Positions 11,150 through 22,511 of a stretch of DNA of 64,000 bases are shown piece by piece (the stretch's first letter is position 1; the number at the start of each line of letters is the position of its first letter). The notes beneath the pieces were generated by a model. That model was not told where the DNA came from, ran no database searches, and saw nothing but the letters and a program-made list of their open reading frames with translations. Origin of the DNA: Alligator mississippiensis (taxonomy: Eukaryota; Chordata; Crocodylia; Alligatoridae). The stretch spans positions 120,412,162 through 120,476,161 of the forward strand of contig NC_081824.1 of the NCBI RefSeq assembly GCF_030867095.1, in the 5' to 3' direction. Position numbers and translations under genes: made by a program.

Positions 11150-12858
11150 AATGGGTGGCAGAATGGGCATATCAGAGGTGAAAAGAAGAAGGGGCAGTAG
11201 AAACTCTAGGGAGACTTTGAGTTGACTTTCGGTTCCATATCAACTTTAATACTTGCATTAAAAAGTTCACTACTTCTGTACTACAACCCCTTTCTTTAAG
11301 CTTTTGAGTCACAAGTTCTATTATGAAATTAGAGGCTGAGTAATCCAAAATTTTATTTCAAGAAATAGAAAGCTCCTATGCCTTGTGAGAGTTGCTCATT
11401 GCTTGTTGAGGGTGGAGCACAATCTACTCTGCTTGTTTTTGCAATCCATTTGAGCTGTCAGTAGTAAATGGAAAATAGTATCATAGAGCAACACCTATTC
11501 AGCTATTAACCTATATATGGTTGGTCTTGCTGAAATTAAAAATATCTGCCAGACTTGTGTATAAATATGGTCATCTGAGATTAATGAATTAATCTATTGT
11601 AAGCATGACCACAAATTCAAGCTGGTCAGAAACACTGAAAGGACTCAGGTGATATTTTGAAAACAAAATCATAAACATCCCTGTTGTTATGGGCTTTTTT
11701 ATCTGTCTGCATCTATTCAGTTGTTCCTTGATCTGTGTGCTTTGGTTTGCAATTTAGAAATCAATGTGCTAACCAAAGGCAGCTTCCTCCTTTCTGAGCT
11801 CTTTTGGCTGTTGAGCTGCAGAAGTCTGAGATGTGAGTATAAGAAAGTGCCTATTCTAGACAAGGACAAAATAGCTTTGAATCATTTTATTCTGGTTAAC
11901 TAAAAAGGTGGTTGGTCTCACTCTCCTTGCAAACTGGGCTCTTTCAGTAAAGATCATAATGGATCTTTGCCCTCAACTCAAAATGTCCACATATTCTAAA
12001 TACAATTCAAGGCTCTGATCAGAAGAACCTAAAATATACAGATCCTAAGGATGAACATAGCCTATTAAGCTTGTCTGAAATTTTTATTTAAGTTAAAAGT
12101 AGATTGTATGTTCTCAGGGCAGAGATCAGTGGAAGTCAAGCAGAGTTTTGCCATTTACTTGTATCAGGATTTCTCCCAAAGTTTTTATTTTCTGTGTCAC
12201 TCCCCCATGTAAACTTAAGATGCTACATTATATACATAATTAAAAATGAATTGACTTAGAAAGATGGTAGCTATTATTTTTTATATTAAGGACTGACATG
12301 CTATATTGAATATCCTTATTACAGATTGATGATGCTGCAGGATCTTTCTTTGGCCTTTTGTCTCTGTGAGATGCAGATATCAGTAAACGAGAAGATTATT
12401 GAAGGTGATAAATCTACAGGAGCCAACCTTACTCAGGATATCGAGTATCATCCAGTGGTCAGTCAAAACTTTGAAGTCTTGGAGATTGTTCCAGTTTGGT
12501 AGATAAACTGATGGTGAAACAAGGTGTTTATTTCATGTAAATGTATTTCTTTACAAACAATGTACAAAAATTCTGTATCCCTAAACATCAAGCATCAAAC
12601 AGCAGAATCCATTTTCTTTGCTCACAGCTCCTAGAATCTTTCAACAAGTACCTTGACCCAATATGCTTAGACTTCTCTCAAGGTCCTACCAGTGTTTGTC
12701 TAGGATGTGCCTGGAGTGGTTTTTTCTTTGTCTGCTCTTGTGCCCCATCATTCAAAACATTATCCAGTGTAGTTACTGTACCCATGTTTCAAATTTCTGA
12801 CTATTCTTACCCATGCCTTGTTTAAGGTAATAACACAAGGCTGTGCTTTGGTTTAGAG
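11150..12858. other. No gene or recognisable element
   Basis: About 1.7 kb of AT-rich sequence. No reading frame here has splice signals or a recognisable domain, and no repeat boundary is evident. Confidence 0.5.
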
Positions 12859-13135
12859 TAGTAGTCTCCAACCACTTTTTAAGTAAGAGATCACCTTTGG
12901 TATGTAAAAGCAACCCAAGATCTACCATGCACCACCAGCACTCCCCACCCCAGCAGGTAAGTCTGTGGGGAGGGAAAGGGGGCCAGATAGAGACAGGGAG
13001 AAAAAATTATTTGGGGGCACACCTTCCCAGGAGGTAAGTCCCACCCAGCCATGGCCCCACTCAACTTATCCCTGCTCCTGCCTCTGTGGCACTGTCCCTC
13101 ACCATGGGGCCTCAATCTAGCCCCCGCCCCTTATC
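12859..13135 (-). mobile_element. hAT MITE (CAGTGGTCTCCAACC family), truncated copy
   Basis: It starts at an inverted end (GTAGTCTCCAACCACTTTTT) and then runs in reverse orientation along the complete copy at 61028-61436. Shared blocks are GGGGGCACA near 13012, CCCAGCCATGGCCCCACTCA and CCTCAATCTAGCCC. Similarity is lost after about 13135, so one end is missing. Confidence 0.65.
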
Positions 13136-14229
13136 TCCCCAGAGCACATGTATAGATATCCAAAGGGGCAGAACACCACCCACACCACTCAGACCAAAAG
13201 TGAGGACAAGATGTTCTGTCTTGAATTTCTGGGAAGTTCAGATTCTGATGAGACTCTGATTTTCAAATCAGGTCTCCACTCTTCTGTAAGTTCTAAATGC
13301 ATTTATTAGTAACTAGATATTTATTTGTATCCCCAAATCAGACAGTTATATGTCAAGTGATCTATGTACCCACAATTTATAGCAGGCCAAAAATATGGGC
13401 ACCATTATCAGTATATGCAATTTTGCACCCACAGAAACGGGCTGGGTGGAGACCAGGCTGAAAAATCAGGCTTAGTAGATGGGATCTTTAAAGTGCTGAG
13501 CACTGGCCTAACTTTGCTGCTACTGAAGTAAATGGTAAAATTTCACATTGGTTTCAATGAAAGCAAGATTAAGCTAATGAGGATAACTTCAGAAATAAAA
13601 TTCCATGACATATTTTTATTTACTTAACATACTGACTTTTATGATATGATTTCTAACTGCATTATATTTGGTCATCATTAAAGTATTTAGGTAGTTATTA
13701 TTTTAATTTATTAACCAAGAATCTTATTAGCTGGAAAATCAAAACAGCTTAACAACAGTTCAGGCAAATGAGAGCTGAAATTACATTTTTTTAACAAGAC
13801 TGATTACCCTTTTGACTAAGTACCTTGGGACATAGGGCAAATAATACAGCTGATGAAAGGGAGACTCTTGAATAACTCCACTGATGTATGCAAAATCACT
13901 GTTCACTGGCATAGAACTTGATTTTCCCTGCACAGAGAGACTATAGCTAATAAGGTTTTAATGCAATTAAATTTAATGCAATTAAATTATATACATAGCA
14001 TAATACATAATTAAGGATGTACAATTAAGGTCACTGGGTTTTTAAAAAATTCAACCAGTAGCCTTGTTTTGCTTTGTTTAGATGATGAATACTGGCAATG
14101 GTATAACCTTGTACTGTGTCAACAGCTCATGCTAACAAGAAGCCTCAGGGAGAAAGGTATGCTTCAACCACTAGACTGGGATACCAGTACGTGGGAAGCT
14201 CTCTGACCAATCAATAGTGGTCCAATGTT
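13136..14229. other. No gene or recognisable element
   Basis: AT-rich sequence containing a short direct repeat of TTAATGCAATTAAAT near 13959-13988. No other feature can be supported. Confidence 0.5.
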
Positions 14230-14244
14230 TTCATAGTAAGTTTG

Positions 14245-14462
14245 CAAGGTTCTTTGTGTAGATGTGATATCTTTTATTGGACCAACTAAGTAGGTGGAAA
14301 AAAGTTCTTGGCAAGCTTTTGGGCATCTCTGAAGACCAGCAAAAGCTTGTCAAGAACTTTTCCCCAACTACTCAGTTGGTCTAATAAAAAATATCACATC
14401 TGCTCAAAGAACCTTCCCTGCCTACATCCGTAGACCAACACAGCTACAACCCAAAACCCAGC
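14245..14462 (+). mobile_element. Foldback element, copy 2, with exact 15-bp target duplication
   Basis: The left arm (CAAGGTTCTTTGTGTAGATG then TGATATCTTTTATTGGACC) and the right arm (GTTGGTCTAATAAAAAATATC, then ACATCTGCTCAAAGAACC) are inverted copies around a short spacer. The copy ends GACCAACACAGCTACAACCC. It is bracketed by exact copies of TTCATAGTAAGTTTG at 14230-14244 and 14463-14477. A 15-bp duplication is typical of target-primed reverse transcription and too long for the common cut-and-paste families. A twin-primed (5'-inverted) LINE or SINE, or a Penelope-like element, would explain the foldback shape. Confidence 0.75.
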
Positions 14463-15385
14463 TTCATAGTAAGTTTGGCATTGCTTATATTATTATTGTG
14501 ACCTTCAGCAAAGAAAAATGTTAAGTTCCTTTATATCCCTTTCCAAATGTTATATGGATGTGATACATGTAACTTAAGCTCTTCTTCACCACAAATGTAT
14601 AGTTCAGTAGGCACATATACACACACATTTAGTCGTGACTAAATTTACTGTGCAGTAAGCTACTGTGCAGTAAGCGATTTTGGCTAGTCATCTACACGTG
14701 CAGAAACCTGGCAGCAAATTTGGCTGCCAGGTCCCTCCAGCCTTGCTAGGCACCCCTGTGGCCACCATGGGGAGCTCCAGCCTCCGGGCCCAGCTGCCAG
14801 CACCTGGCAGCTATGTTTGAAGTCAGCCCCAGCTGCCAGCACTTGGCAGCCATCTTTAAAACCCAGCCCAGCTCTGTGCTCTTTGGGCAGCCAGTTGCTG
14901 TGCACAGAGGAGCAGTGTGGCATGCACAGAGGGAGCATGTGGCAGCTGTGTTTGTGCCCCCTTTGTGTCCCTGTGATATGGCCCTGGCAGCGAGCAACAG
15001 GGTCCCTCAATCCTGCTGGCTGCCTCGGTTGCCCTGCTGGCCCATCACATCAACTGGTAGCTGACCCATGGCTGGCCCACCCAGCCTGACTCGCCCACAC
15101 GCAGCGACCACTTGCCCACTGCACACCCTCCCAGGGCCCCCACCACCATGCAGTGGCTGTTGCTAGTGACACTGACAAGGGGCTCCAGGAAGCCACCGCC
15201 AGGACCACTATCTCCCTCCTGGGCCTTCAACCCCACTGCCTCTGGGCCCACCATGGCAGCCATCACTGGTGGCAACAGCTGGTGCAGCACATCTGGGACA
15301 GTGTGGGTCAATGCCTTTAGGGTAACCCGGGCTACTTCATGAACCTTCCCCACCAGCTCTGGCCTCACCATGCTAGGACACTGGC

Positions 15386-16206
15386 ATGTGCCCAGCACTC
15401 CCTGTTGACACCTATCTGGCCCTGGCACTGTTCAAGTTGGCCACACCCACCAGCCCATGGTATGTGGGGCACTTGTTCAGTGTGGGCAAGGCCATCACCA
15501 GGGAGGCCATACTGGAGGTGTGCTGCACCTTCCAGAACATGCTGGCAGACACCGGCCTCCGTGTTCATGACCTCCAGGCAGTGGTGGCAGGGTTCTGTGC
15601 ACTGGGGTTTCCTCAATGTATCGGGGCCCTGGACAGGACCCACATCTGGTGACCTGCCCACCTCATGGAGACTGGCCCTATTATAGCTGCAGGGGGTTCC
15701 ACTCTGTGGTCCTACAGGCAGTCATGGACCACTGGGGGACCTTCACACACATGACCACTGGCTGGGTGGGCAGTGTTCAGAAAGTCTGGACTGGCTATGC
15801 TGATGGAGAGCAAGCACTTTGTGCCAGGAATGGAGGACCTGCAGCTGCGCGCCATTATCGTTCCACTCCTGCTCATTGGGGACCTGCATACCTACTTCTG
15901 TCCTGGCTGATGAGACACTATGCTGGCCACCTGGACCCCTGCTAGGCTCACTTTAATCAATGCCTGGGATAGACCTGTGCCCTCATCAAGTGTGCCTTCG
16001 GCCACCGCAAGGGCCACTGGCACTGCATCACTGCCCGCTTCAAAATGGCTGAGAACAACCTCCCCCAGATCATTGGTGCAGCCTCTGTGTTGCACAATAT
16101 ATGGGAAGCCTGGGGAGAGTTGTTCGGTGAGGCCTGGGCAGAGAAGTTGCAGCGGGTGGAGGCAGCCTGGCAGCGGAAGTATGAGCTGCGGCAGCACCAG
16201 CAGTGA
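15386..16206 (+). pseudogene. HARBI1-like (PIF/Harbinger) transposase, decayed DDE nuclease
   Basis: Three consecutive pieces in shifted frames give the family order. First, 15386-15652 carries LPVDTYLALALFKLATP, VGHLFSVGKAITREAI, VVAGFCALGFPQCIGALD and RTHIW; the Asp of GALD-RTHI is the first catalytic residue. Next, about 15680-15800 carries CRGFHSVVLQAVMDHWGTF and THMTTGWVGSV; the Asp normally found in the following VHDARVF motif is not visible (QKVW). Last, about 15955-16206 carries IKCAFGHRKGHWHCITARF and MAENNLPQIIGAASVLHNI; the Glu before AFG is replaced by Lys. Two of the three catalytic acids are therefore lost, as well as the frame. It would act in the nucleus as the cutting enzyme. 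The ATG at 15386 is only where the frame opens; the true N-terminus is probably upstream and unrecognisable. An AATAAA follows at 16546. Confidence 0.8.
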
Positions 16207-16401
16207 TAGGTCCCTCGGGTGAGGCCCCAGGCAAGTTGTGCACCATCAGTGGGGGCCAGGGCACCAGGTGCGGGTGCCTCTGGTAGACCACCTCATGAAG
16301 CACTCCTTGCTCTAGCCTCCCCGCCCTGCCACCCACAGACCCCACCACCTGCCCACCTCCAGCACCACTCTCATGCCAGGCATATGTTCAAACAAAAAAT
16401 C

Positions 16402-16551
16402 TTTATTCCCCTCACAGTTCACACCCCCCCGTCCCTCCCCACTCCATCTCCAACACACAGAGCCCCCTCTTCCCTCCCCACACAGAGCCCTCTCTCCTCT
16501 CCCTCCCCAGCAAGCAGAGCCCCTCCACCACCATCCTCACTCAACAATAAA
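16402..16551. terminator. Overlapping convergent poly(A) signals in the Harbinger element
   Basis: A plus-strand AATAAA at 16546-16551 follows the transposase stop by 340 bases. A minus-strand AATAAA at 16407-16402 would end the Myb/SANT transcript. The two signals cross each other, so the predicted 3' ends would overlap by about 150 bases. The intervening sequence is CT-rich. Both hexamers are exact; their use is inferred from the gene layout. Confidence 0.45.
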
Positions 16552-17056
16552 AAAGCTCTCTTCCCAGTTTCAAAACTATTTACAAAAGTCTCTGTGTTTT
16601 TGTGTCCCGGAATGGGGGGCTATGGGGTGGGGCCACTTACGGTGGCAGAGCTTGGGAGCAGGTAGCCAGCAACCTGGGCTGTTGCCATTATTCTGTGGGT
16701 CTGAGGGCCACAGCGACCGCAACAGATGGGGGACTCACCCAGGGACAATGGCAGCCGGTGCTCCTCCAGGGCAGGTGGCTGCCCCTCTGGCTGCTGGAGT
16801 CCAGGCCCAGAAGGGCCAGCATATGGTTCTGGTGCCACTCTAGGCACCTTCAGCTCCACACCCGCATGGAGGCAGGACAAGTGGCAGGGCTGGGCTCAGG
16901 CAGGTGGCAGCAGACCCAGGGCAGGGGCCGGCCAGGGTCTCCTGCAGGCAGAAGGCAGCAGAGAACCTCCTCCCAGGTCGGGGTCCACTGCAAGGTGGCA
17001 GACAGCTGCTAGGAGGCCTCCATGGCTAGAGCTGGGAGCTGGGTAGTGGCTAGCAT

Positions 17057-19322
17057 TCACGAGACCACCAAGCCTAGGACAGTGCTCAGGGTCTGGCAGT
17101 CATCATCCATGGTTTCCATAGCCCAGCCCAGGATGTTGTTTTGGGCCCACAGGACCTGCAGGCACTCCCTCTCTAGGGCCAGGAGCTTGGCCCAGAACTT
17201 GCACTCTGCCCAGTCCCGCACCTCCTCCTGGGTGGTCTCCTGGGTGATCCGCCTTTCACTTCTCCTGGCAGGCTGGGTCCTCCTCCACCAGGCCTGAGCG
17301 TGCTCTTTCCACTCCTTGGCCACCACCACCAGCTGCTGGAGCAGGAGGGTTCTGTCCTGAGTGTGCCTCTGACACAGCTGGCACATCAGCAGGGCTCCAG
17401 TGCTGGGTGGTAGTGTCCCTTAGCTCCCATTCTCACTTGGGCATGCAGCCTTTCCCCCGCATCCAGATGCAGGACTTGCAGAGCCAAGAAACAGAAGCCT
17501 TTTGTAAGAGTTTGCAACGTTTCAGAGATAAGATGCTCTGTACCAGGGACAGTGTGCTGCCTGACCTCAGATGGGGGTCAGCTGTGCGTGGGTGCCCAAG
17601 GACCATGGTAAGTTGGCCAGGCAGGCCCAGATGGCTGCTGGCCAAGCCCCCTGTCCCTGTGTGCTCCCTTGGGGCCAGCAGACCGCTTGAGGCAGCTTGC
17701 TTTCCTCACCCCCTTCCCAGAGTGGGACAGGCCAGGCTCCTGGCAATACCTGCTGCTGCAGCTCCAGACCCTGCTCCTTCTCTCTCCCTTTGCAGGACAA
17801 CTGCTCTTCTGCACTGCCACCTAGCCCATGGCACCCAGGCTTGGGGTGCATGGGGCTCCTGGACAACTGGGGCAAAGGGCTGGCTGCACCCCCCGCCCTA
17901 CTCAGTGGGATCTTCTCTGGGGAGGCAACCTGGGGCCAGCCCCCTTCCACACCACTGCTGTGCCCTGAGCGTGCCCCTGCTGTATGTGCCCTGGGCAGTG
18001 CATGATGAGCTATTTGTGCAGGTTGAGGGGTGCCCAAGCCACTATGCTCTGCTGCTGCTGATCCTCCTGGTGTCCTGGGCCCACCTGCATTCCTGTTTGG
18101 GACCCTGACCTAAGACAGCATGCGGGGAAAACCAAGGCTGCTCCACAACCTTTGCCACTACCTGAAGGGCTGCCTGTGGCAGTGCTACATGTCCCTGCCT
18201 CCCACTGCTGAGGAAGACATCGCCGCCAGCATTGACACATTCTTTAGGGTGTGAGAAGTCCATGTCCACCCAGCTGCAGGGGCACGGGTTGATCAGTAAA
18301 GTTTTGTACTGTGTCCTGCCTCTCTGCATGCTGTGGGGGGAACCCAGGGCCAGGGGACTGTGGGCTGGCCAGGCAGGGAAGGGGAACAGGGGCAGGGAAC
18401 AGAACAGCCATAGCGGTAGGTGCTAGGGTGAGGGCTGGGGCAGGGAGGGCCTTCCTGCCAGTGAAGGCCTTACCATATATCTGGGGCTGGTGAGGCTGGT
18501 GGCTTGGTGCAGTCCTCCCCGTCAGCAATGGTGTCAGGCTGTACCCAGTGTCCTGGGCCTGTGATGCATGCCATGCAGGCACCCGGCCAGGGTCCCCCCA
18601 CAGGGAGGAGTTGGCACTGTGGCTACTTGGGGCAGGGTCTAGGGCTGTGGAACTGCAAAGGCAACTTCTGGCCAGGGCTCCCCAGGCTGCTAGTGGACTG
18701 AGCAGCCAGGGAGCTTGGCAGGGTGGGACACTGAATGCCCAAGGGCTCCTCCTCTGATGACAGGTCACCAGATGGGTCAGGGCAGGGTGGGCTCGGGCAA
18801 GCCTCCCATGCTGGTGAAAATTGCACAGCTGTGGCCTGGGTCCCGGGTTGCCAAAATATGGCTCAGCTGCCACATAAAAGGCATGGTCTTGCGGTCATGA
18901 CTGGACTGATGATTGTAGTTGGTCACAGGTACCCACTCTGCCTGCAAGGCCTTGACCTTGATGTGGCACTGCTATACCGACCAGAAGTGCCCACACTCCT
19001 GCATCCCACCCAACAGAGCCTCATAAATGTGGGTGTTCGAATGCCAGCCTAGCTCAAACTGCCTCTGCATCTCCACATCGCCCCAGCACGCCATAAGGTC
19101 ACCAATCTCCTCCTGGCTCCAGTTGGGGCCCCGGGTGGATGGCATGGGCATGCACACATGGATGGGGCTGGGGCTGGGGCTGGGCCTGGACAGGGAGGAT
19201 GAGGAGGACATCATGGGTCCCATGCCGGTTCTCTGGACCCCACACTGCTGCCCTTGTATTGCCAGCTCTGGGCAGGGGCATGTCATGGGATTGGGAGCTG
19301 TGCAGCTGAGGCTATGCCCCAC
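17057..19322 (-). pseudogene. Myb/SANT-like DNA-binding protein of the Harbinger element, decayed
   Basis: On the minus strand an acidic/Ser/Pro leader is followed at about 19140-18890 by GPNWSQEEIGDLMACWGDVE, then HIYEALLGGMQECGHFWSV, a stop codon, and QCHIKVKALQAEWVPVTNY. This is the trihelix Myb/SANT-like fold with its Trp spacing, conserved Gly and QCxxKxKxL motif. A Ser/Glu-rich linker (SGDLSSEEEPLGIQC) lies near 18760. A second block at 17386-17057, LLLQQLVVVAKEWKEHAQAW and later AKLLALERECLQVLWAQN, looks like the usual C-terminal coiled coil. The two blocks are separated by about 1.1 kb holding a plus-strand candidate gene, so that gap may be an intron or an insertion. A minus-strand AATAAA lies at 16407-16402. 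Broken by at least one stop and frame changes. Confidence 0.65.
17467..18254 (+). pseudogene. Unrecognised candidate third gene within the Harbinger element
   Basis: I do not recognise this. A 47-codon stretch at 17467-17607 (MQDLQSQETEAFCKSLQRF, then RDKMLCTRDSV) is preceded by a CT-rich AG and ends at a good donor (ATG|GTAAGT). A pyrimidine-rich acceptor (CTCTCCCTTTGCAG) stands at 17795, and joining the two keeps an open frame to a stop at about 18005. Further on, in a different frame, 18120-18254 codes for 44 residues (MRGKPRLLHNLCHYLKGCL, then PPTAEEDIAASIDTFFRV) that look like a genuine, amphipathic C-terminus, followed by AGTAAA at 18295-18300. The frames do not connect in the present sequence. 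It could be an extra transposon protein, a captured host exon, or GC-rich coincidence. Confidence 0.25.
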
Positions 19323-19577
19323 AGCACTTGCAGTTACAGGGCAGGCTGCTGGGGTGTGCTGGGGTGTGCAGCAGCGAGGTGGTGCTGGCCCTGCTGCACT
19401 CAGCTTCCTGCAGGTGGGCTGGCAAGCCTGCCCAGAGACTGTAGCAAGGTGCAGCCTGCAACCACAGGCTCAGCAGCCAAAAGCCCCTGCCCCCAGCCAG
19501 CAGCCAAAAGATCACCAGGAAGCGGCCACAGGCTGAGCAGCACTGCAGGGATGGTGGGAGGCAGGCACAACATTCTG

Positions 19578-19746
19578 ACCTGCTGTGGTTTTTCTGATTT
19601 CTTTGCAGCAGAACAATTGCTGTATTACTTTTTTTAGTAAAAAATGGGCGAAAACTAAGAGCTGGCATTTTCCAAAAGATGCCTTAAGTCTAATGCCTTC
19701 AGTCTTACAAGATGTGCCTTGAGCCTAAAAAGGTCAAGAACTGCTG
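19578..19746 (-). mobile_element. hAT MITE fragment (~285-bp family), reverse orientation
   Basis: It matches the reverse complement of the family's left part: TGCTGTGGTTTTTCTGATTT, AAACTAAGAGCTGGCATTTT and AGCCTAAAAAGGTCAAGAAC ending at the CAG-type terminus near 19746. The other end is missing. It abuts the Harbinger block. Confidence 0.6.
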
Positions 19747-21854
19747 GTATAGCTAATAGCTACTTTTTTTCTGTCAGTTCAGGTAGAGAGAGACAGAAAG
19801 TTAATAAAAAGTTGTGCAGCCTTACTGCTGCTGTCAGGACAGAATGTCAGACTGAAAAAGAAGGAATGGAAAGAGATGTAGTGCCAGTTATATTGGGAGC
19901 TAGAGATGTATAGATAAGCTGCAATTAACTACTCTCATTAACTAAACTTTTAACTAAAAATTGAGGTTCACTAAACGTTCCTTTTGTCACCCAAGATTGC
20001 CAGTGTGCTGCTAAGCACACACAGGGTAAGAAAACATGGCAGCACATCCCATGAAGACAAAAAACTTTCCCCAGAGCCAGTTCCATTGGAACTGGTGTCT
20101 CAACAGTTTACTTAAGTTTCAGTCTTTCTGAAGGCTCTGAATTTTCTGCAGTGAGTGCACCTGAAGACCATTTAAATTTGCAATAGTAAAGCTCTAAAGA
20201 AGAATCTAAAAGGACTGGAGTTTCCATGCATCTGAATCCCCAGTTATTCAAGAACTTAGGACCTTCTGATAAATGGGAGTCCTGAATAATTTTTGGATGT
20301 AGTTGTCAAGTTTCGAATGTCTATAATTTGATAGTGTTACTTTGCTTCAGAAAGAGTTTGGTTTGGTTTCATTTTGCTATTCATTCAGCTCAGCAAACTT
20401 TGGAATGCACCAAGCACAAGGTCTGCCGTTATTAACCTGTCAAAAATGTATGTTTGTTCTATTCATGCAGTTTTGGACTGAGATGCAGTATACCCAGTAT
20501 AATCTGATTATATTTGTGTATACATATAATCAATCTTGGAGATTAGCCTATCCCTAGTAAAATAAAGTCTAAGTGATGAAGTGTACTCAAGATTCCAAAA
20601 AAGGGGCCTAGAGAAGTAATGGGGAAAGGATATATTATGGTCCAATGCAGATTATAATTAAATGTCAAATTAGTTTTACAGTTGAGAACCTACATGCAGA
20701 CAAGTTAGGAAATTCAAAGTTAATAATCAAAACTGTGTTTATCTGCAGATGTGTATTTTCTATTACTATTATCTATTATTATGTATGCTGATAATTTTAC
20801 TGTCTTATAATATTTGTGCATACTAGCTGAGTTGCCATTGCCGCAGAAGCATAACTATGACCAGTGAGTTTCCTAACTTCTATATATAGTATAAAATGTT
20901 GCATACAAGTTAATTTGAGAAATTGGAGGGTGAGCCTTTAAGAAGAAAGAAAAATAGAACTTTTAACACACACTCTTATATATTGATATTCTCAAAAGTG
21001 TTGTGTTCAACATATTTCACTCTGCAATGACTGGAATAATGCAGCTGTGTTTATTTGCTTGCACAGACCAGACATGCTATATAACTTGAGTTAAGCATTA
21101 GCACATTCTTCATAAATCAGCAAAAAAAAAATCATGAACTGTACAAGCACGAAATACAAGTTTTACTCAGTTAGACCTTCCTTATTTCTAATCCAAATGT
21201 TTTTAAACTTGGCAGTGTATGCATTCCTCAAAGGACTGTCAATGTGCCAAGTTCTGAACATGTCAAAAAAACATGTTTGGGCTATTCTAAGAAAAGAAAG
21301 CATCTAAACAATTTTCTTAATATACTGAAAAACTTCATTTAAAAAACATTGAAATATAGCTGAATAGATTTTATTAAATCTTTTCTAATACATTTATCCT
21401 GTGGGCTGAGAATAAGTATTAAACATTTCAGCCCAATAAATTCTTTCTTCAAAATGAGAAAGCTGGCTCTTTTTGCATCTCCCTCCTCAAGCCTCTTGTA
21501 GTTATTTTCAGAAACATTTGCAATTTTAATCACTGCTTTTACATACATAGGATCCATCTTCCCCACCCTTTTTACAACAATCCCACTTTGTTTGGCTTTT
21601 TCATGTGTTGGCTTTTTATACTGCATATGTGATGATGATTTAATTTGTGTTTGCTAATATAATTCTTGTTATTCACGATCATAATCCTTTAGTGTTTAAG
21701 TGTGTGTTAAACTCAAGCTTGTGCTTACTTCCCATTGAAGTTAACACTTAAAAGCTTTGCTTGTAGCTACTTTTTTGTTATGTGTTTGATTTTTGTAGGA
21801 GGAAGGGGTATTAACTGATGAGAAAAGCTTTCTTTATATTATTATATTTAAAAA
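19747..21854. other. No gene or recognisable element
   Basis: About 2.1 kb of AT-rich sequence. The open frames are short and none has domain character. No structure stands out. Confidence 0.5.
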
Positions 21855-22345
21855 AATGGATGGGCAGCAGCATCAGTGGCAATCCCTCACAGTCGAGGAT
21901 GATCGTTCCCATGGGTCAAGTAAAGGATTGTAGATAAGTCTGTTGATGGCTAAGAAGGCTTATCCTTGAGCCATAGGCTTAATGGCAAACACCACAGGTG
22001 ATGGTTAAAGGGAGAGATGGACCATGGAGTTCTCAGTCTCATTTCCTTTCCTTCCAATTCTGCCATTTTTCTGCCTCCAGGGTGAGATGGTTTTCCTTGA
22101 AGTAAGATGTGCCTTCTCTCAGAAGGTGTTGCCATGTAGCCCTGTCTCAGGCTAGTTTTCCCCAGTGTGTGGTGTCCATGCCACACTTCTTAATGTTTGC
22201 TTTGAGAGTATCCTTGAAACATTTCTTCTGGCCCTTATGTGTCCTTCGTCCTTGGCTGAGTTGGGAATATAGCAGTTGTTTTGATATATGTACATCAGAC
22301 GTGCACACACAATGCCCTGTTCACCACAACTGATGTTGAATAATC
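21855..22345 (-). repeat. Old repeat, partly similar to the RTE LINE 3' region (antisense)
   Basis: Read on the plus strand, the segment near 22170-22250 gives HFLMFALRVSLKHFFWPLC. The antisense of the RTE element at 31.2 kb gives HLFMFAFRVSLKLFLCPLT, so the two share nucleotide sequence in the same register. This makes 22.1-22.3 kb a minus-strand relic of the RTE C-terminal coding region. The left part begins GGGCAGCAGCATCAGTGGCA and contains GTCGAGGATGATCGTTCCCA. Its outer limits are uncertain. Confidence 0.5.
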
Positions 22346-22511
22346 AACGCTTTCATACTGGCGGTATTAGCATCAGTGAGGAGACTGGCATTTGTGCAAC
22401 ATTTCATCCGTACCTACAGAACCACTACCAAGATCCTGCATTTTAGGCTCTGTATAACAGACTCATTGTTATCTTGTTCTTTCTGCATCTATCTGTTGTA
22501 TTCCCCTGCTG

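Larger units (their letters stand above)
14609..19575. mobile_element. PIF/Harbinger DNA transposon, two-gene element, decayed
   Basis: The block contains a HARBI1-like transposase on the plus strand (about 15386-16206) and a Myb/SANT-like gene on the minus strand (about 19322-17057). This convergent pair defines PIF/Harbinger elements, in which the Myb-like protein helps the transposase reach DNA. The left end at 14609 reads AGGCACATATACACACACAT followed by ACTGTGCAGTAAGC repeats, and resembles the small TIR elements elsewhere in the window. I cannot find a matching right end; a hAT fragment begins at about 19578 and may have replaced it. The interior is far more GC-rich than the flanks. Stops and frameshifts affect both genes, so it is not autonomous now. 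Confidence 0.75.

Noticed and set aside
17407-18108. A 233-codon plus-strand frame within the Harbinger element
   Set aside because: It runs through both the candidate donor at 17607 and the intron-like CT-rich tract, is overlapped by a 156-codon minus-strand frame, and shows only Pro/Ser/Leu-rich composition.
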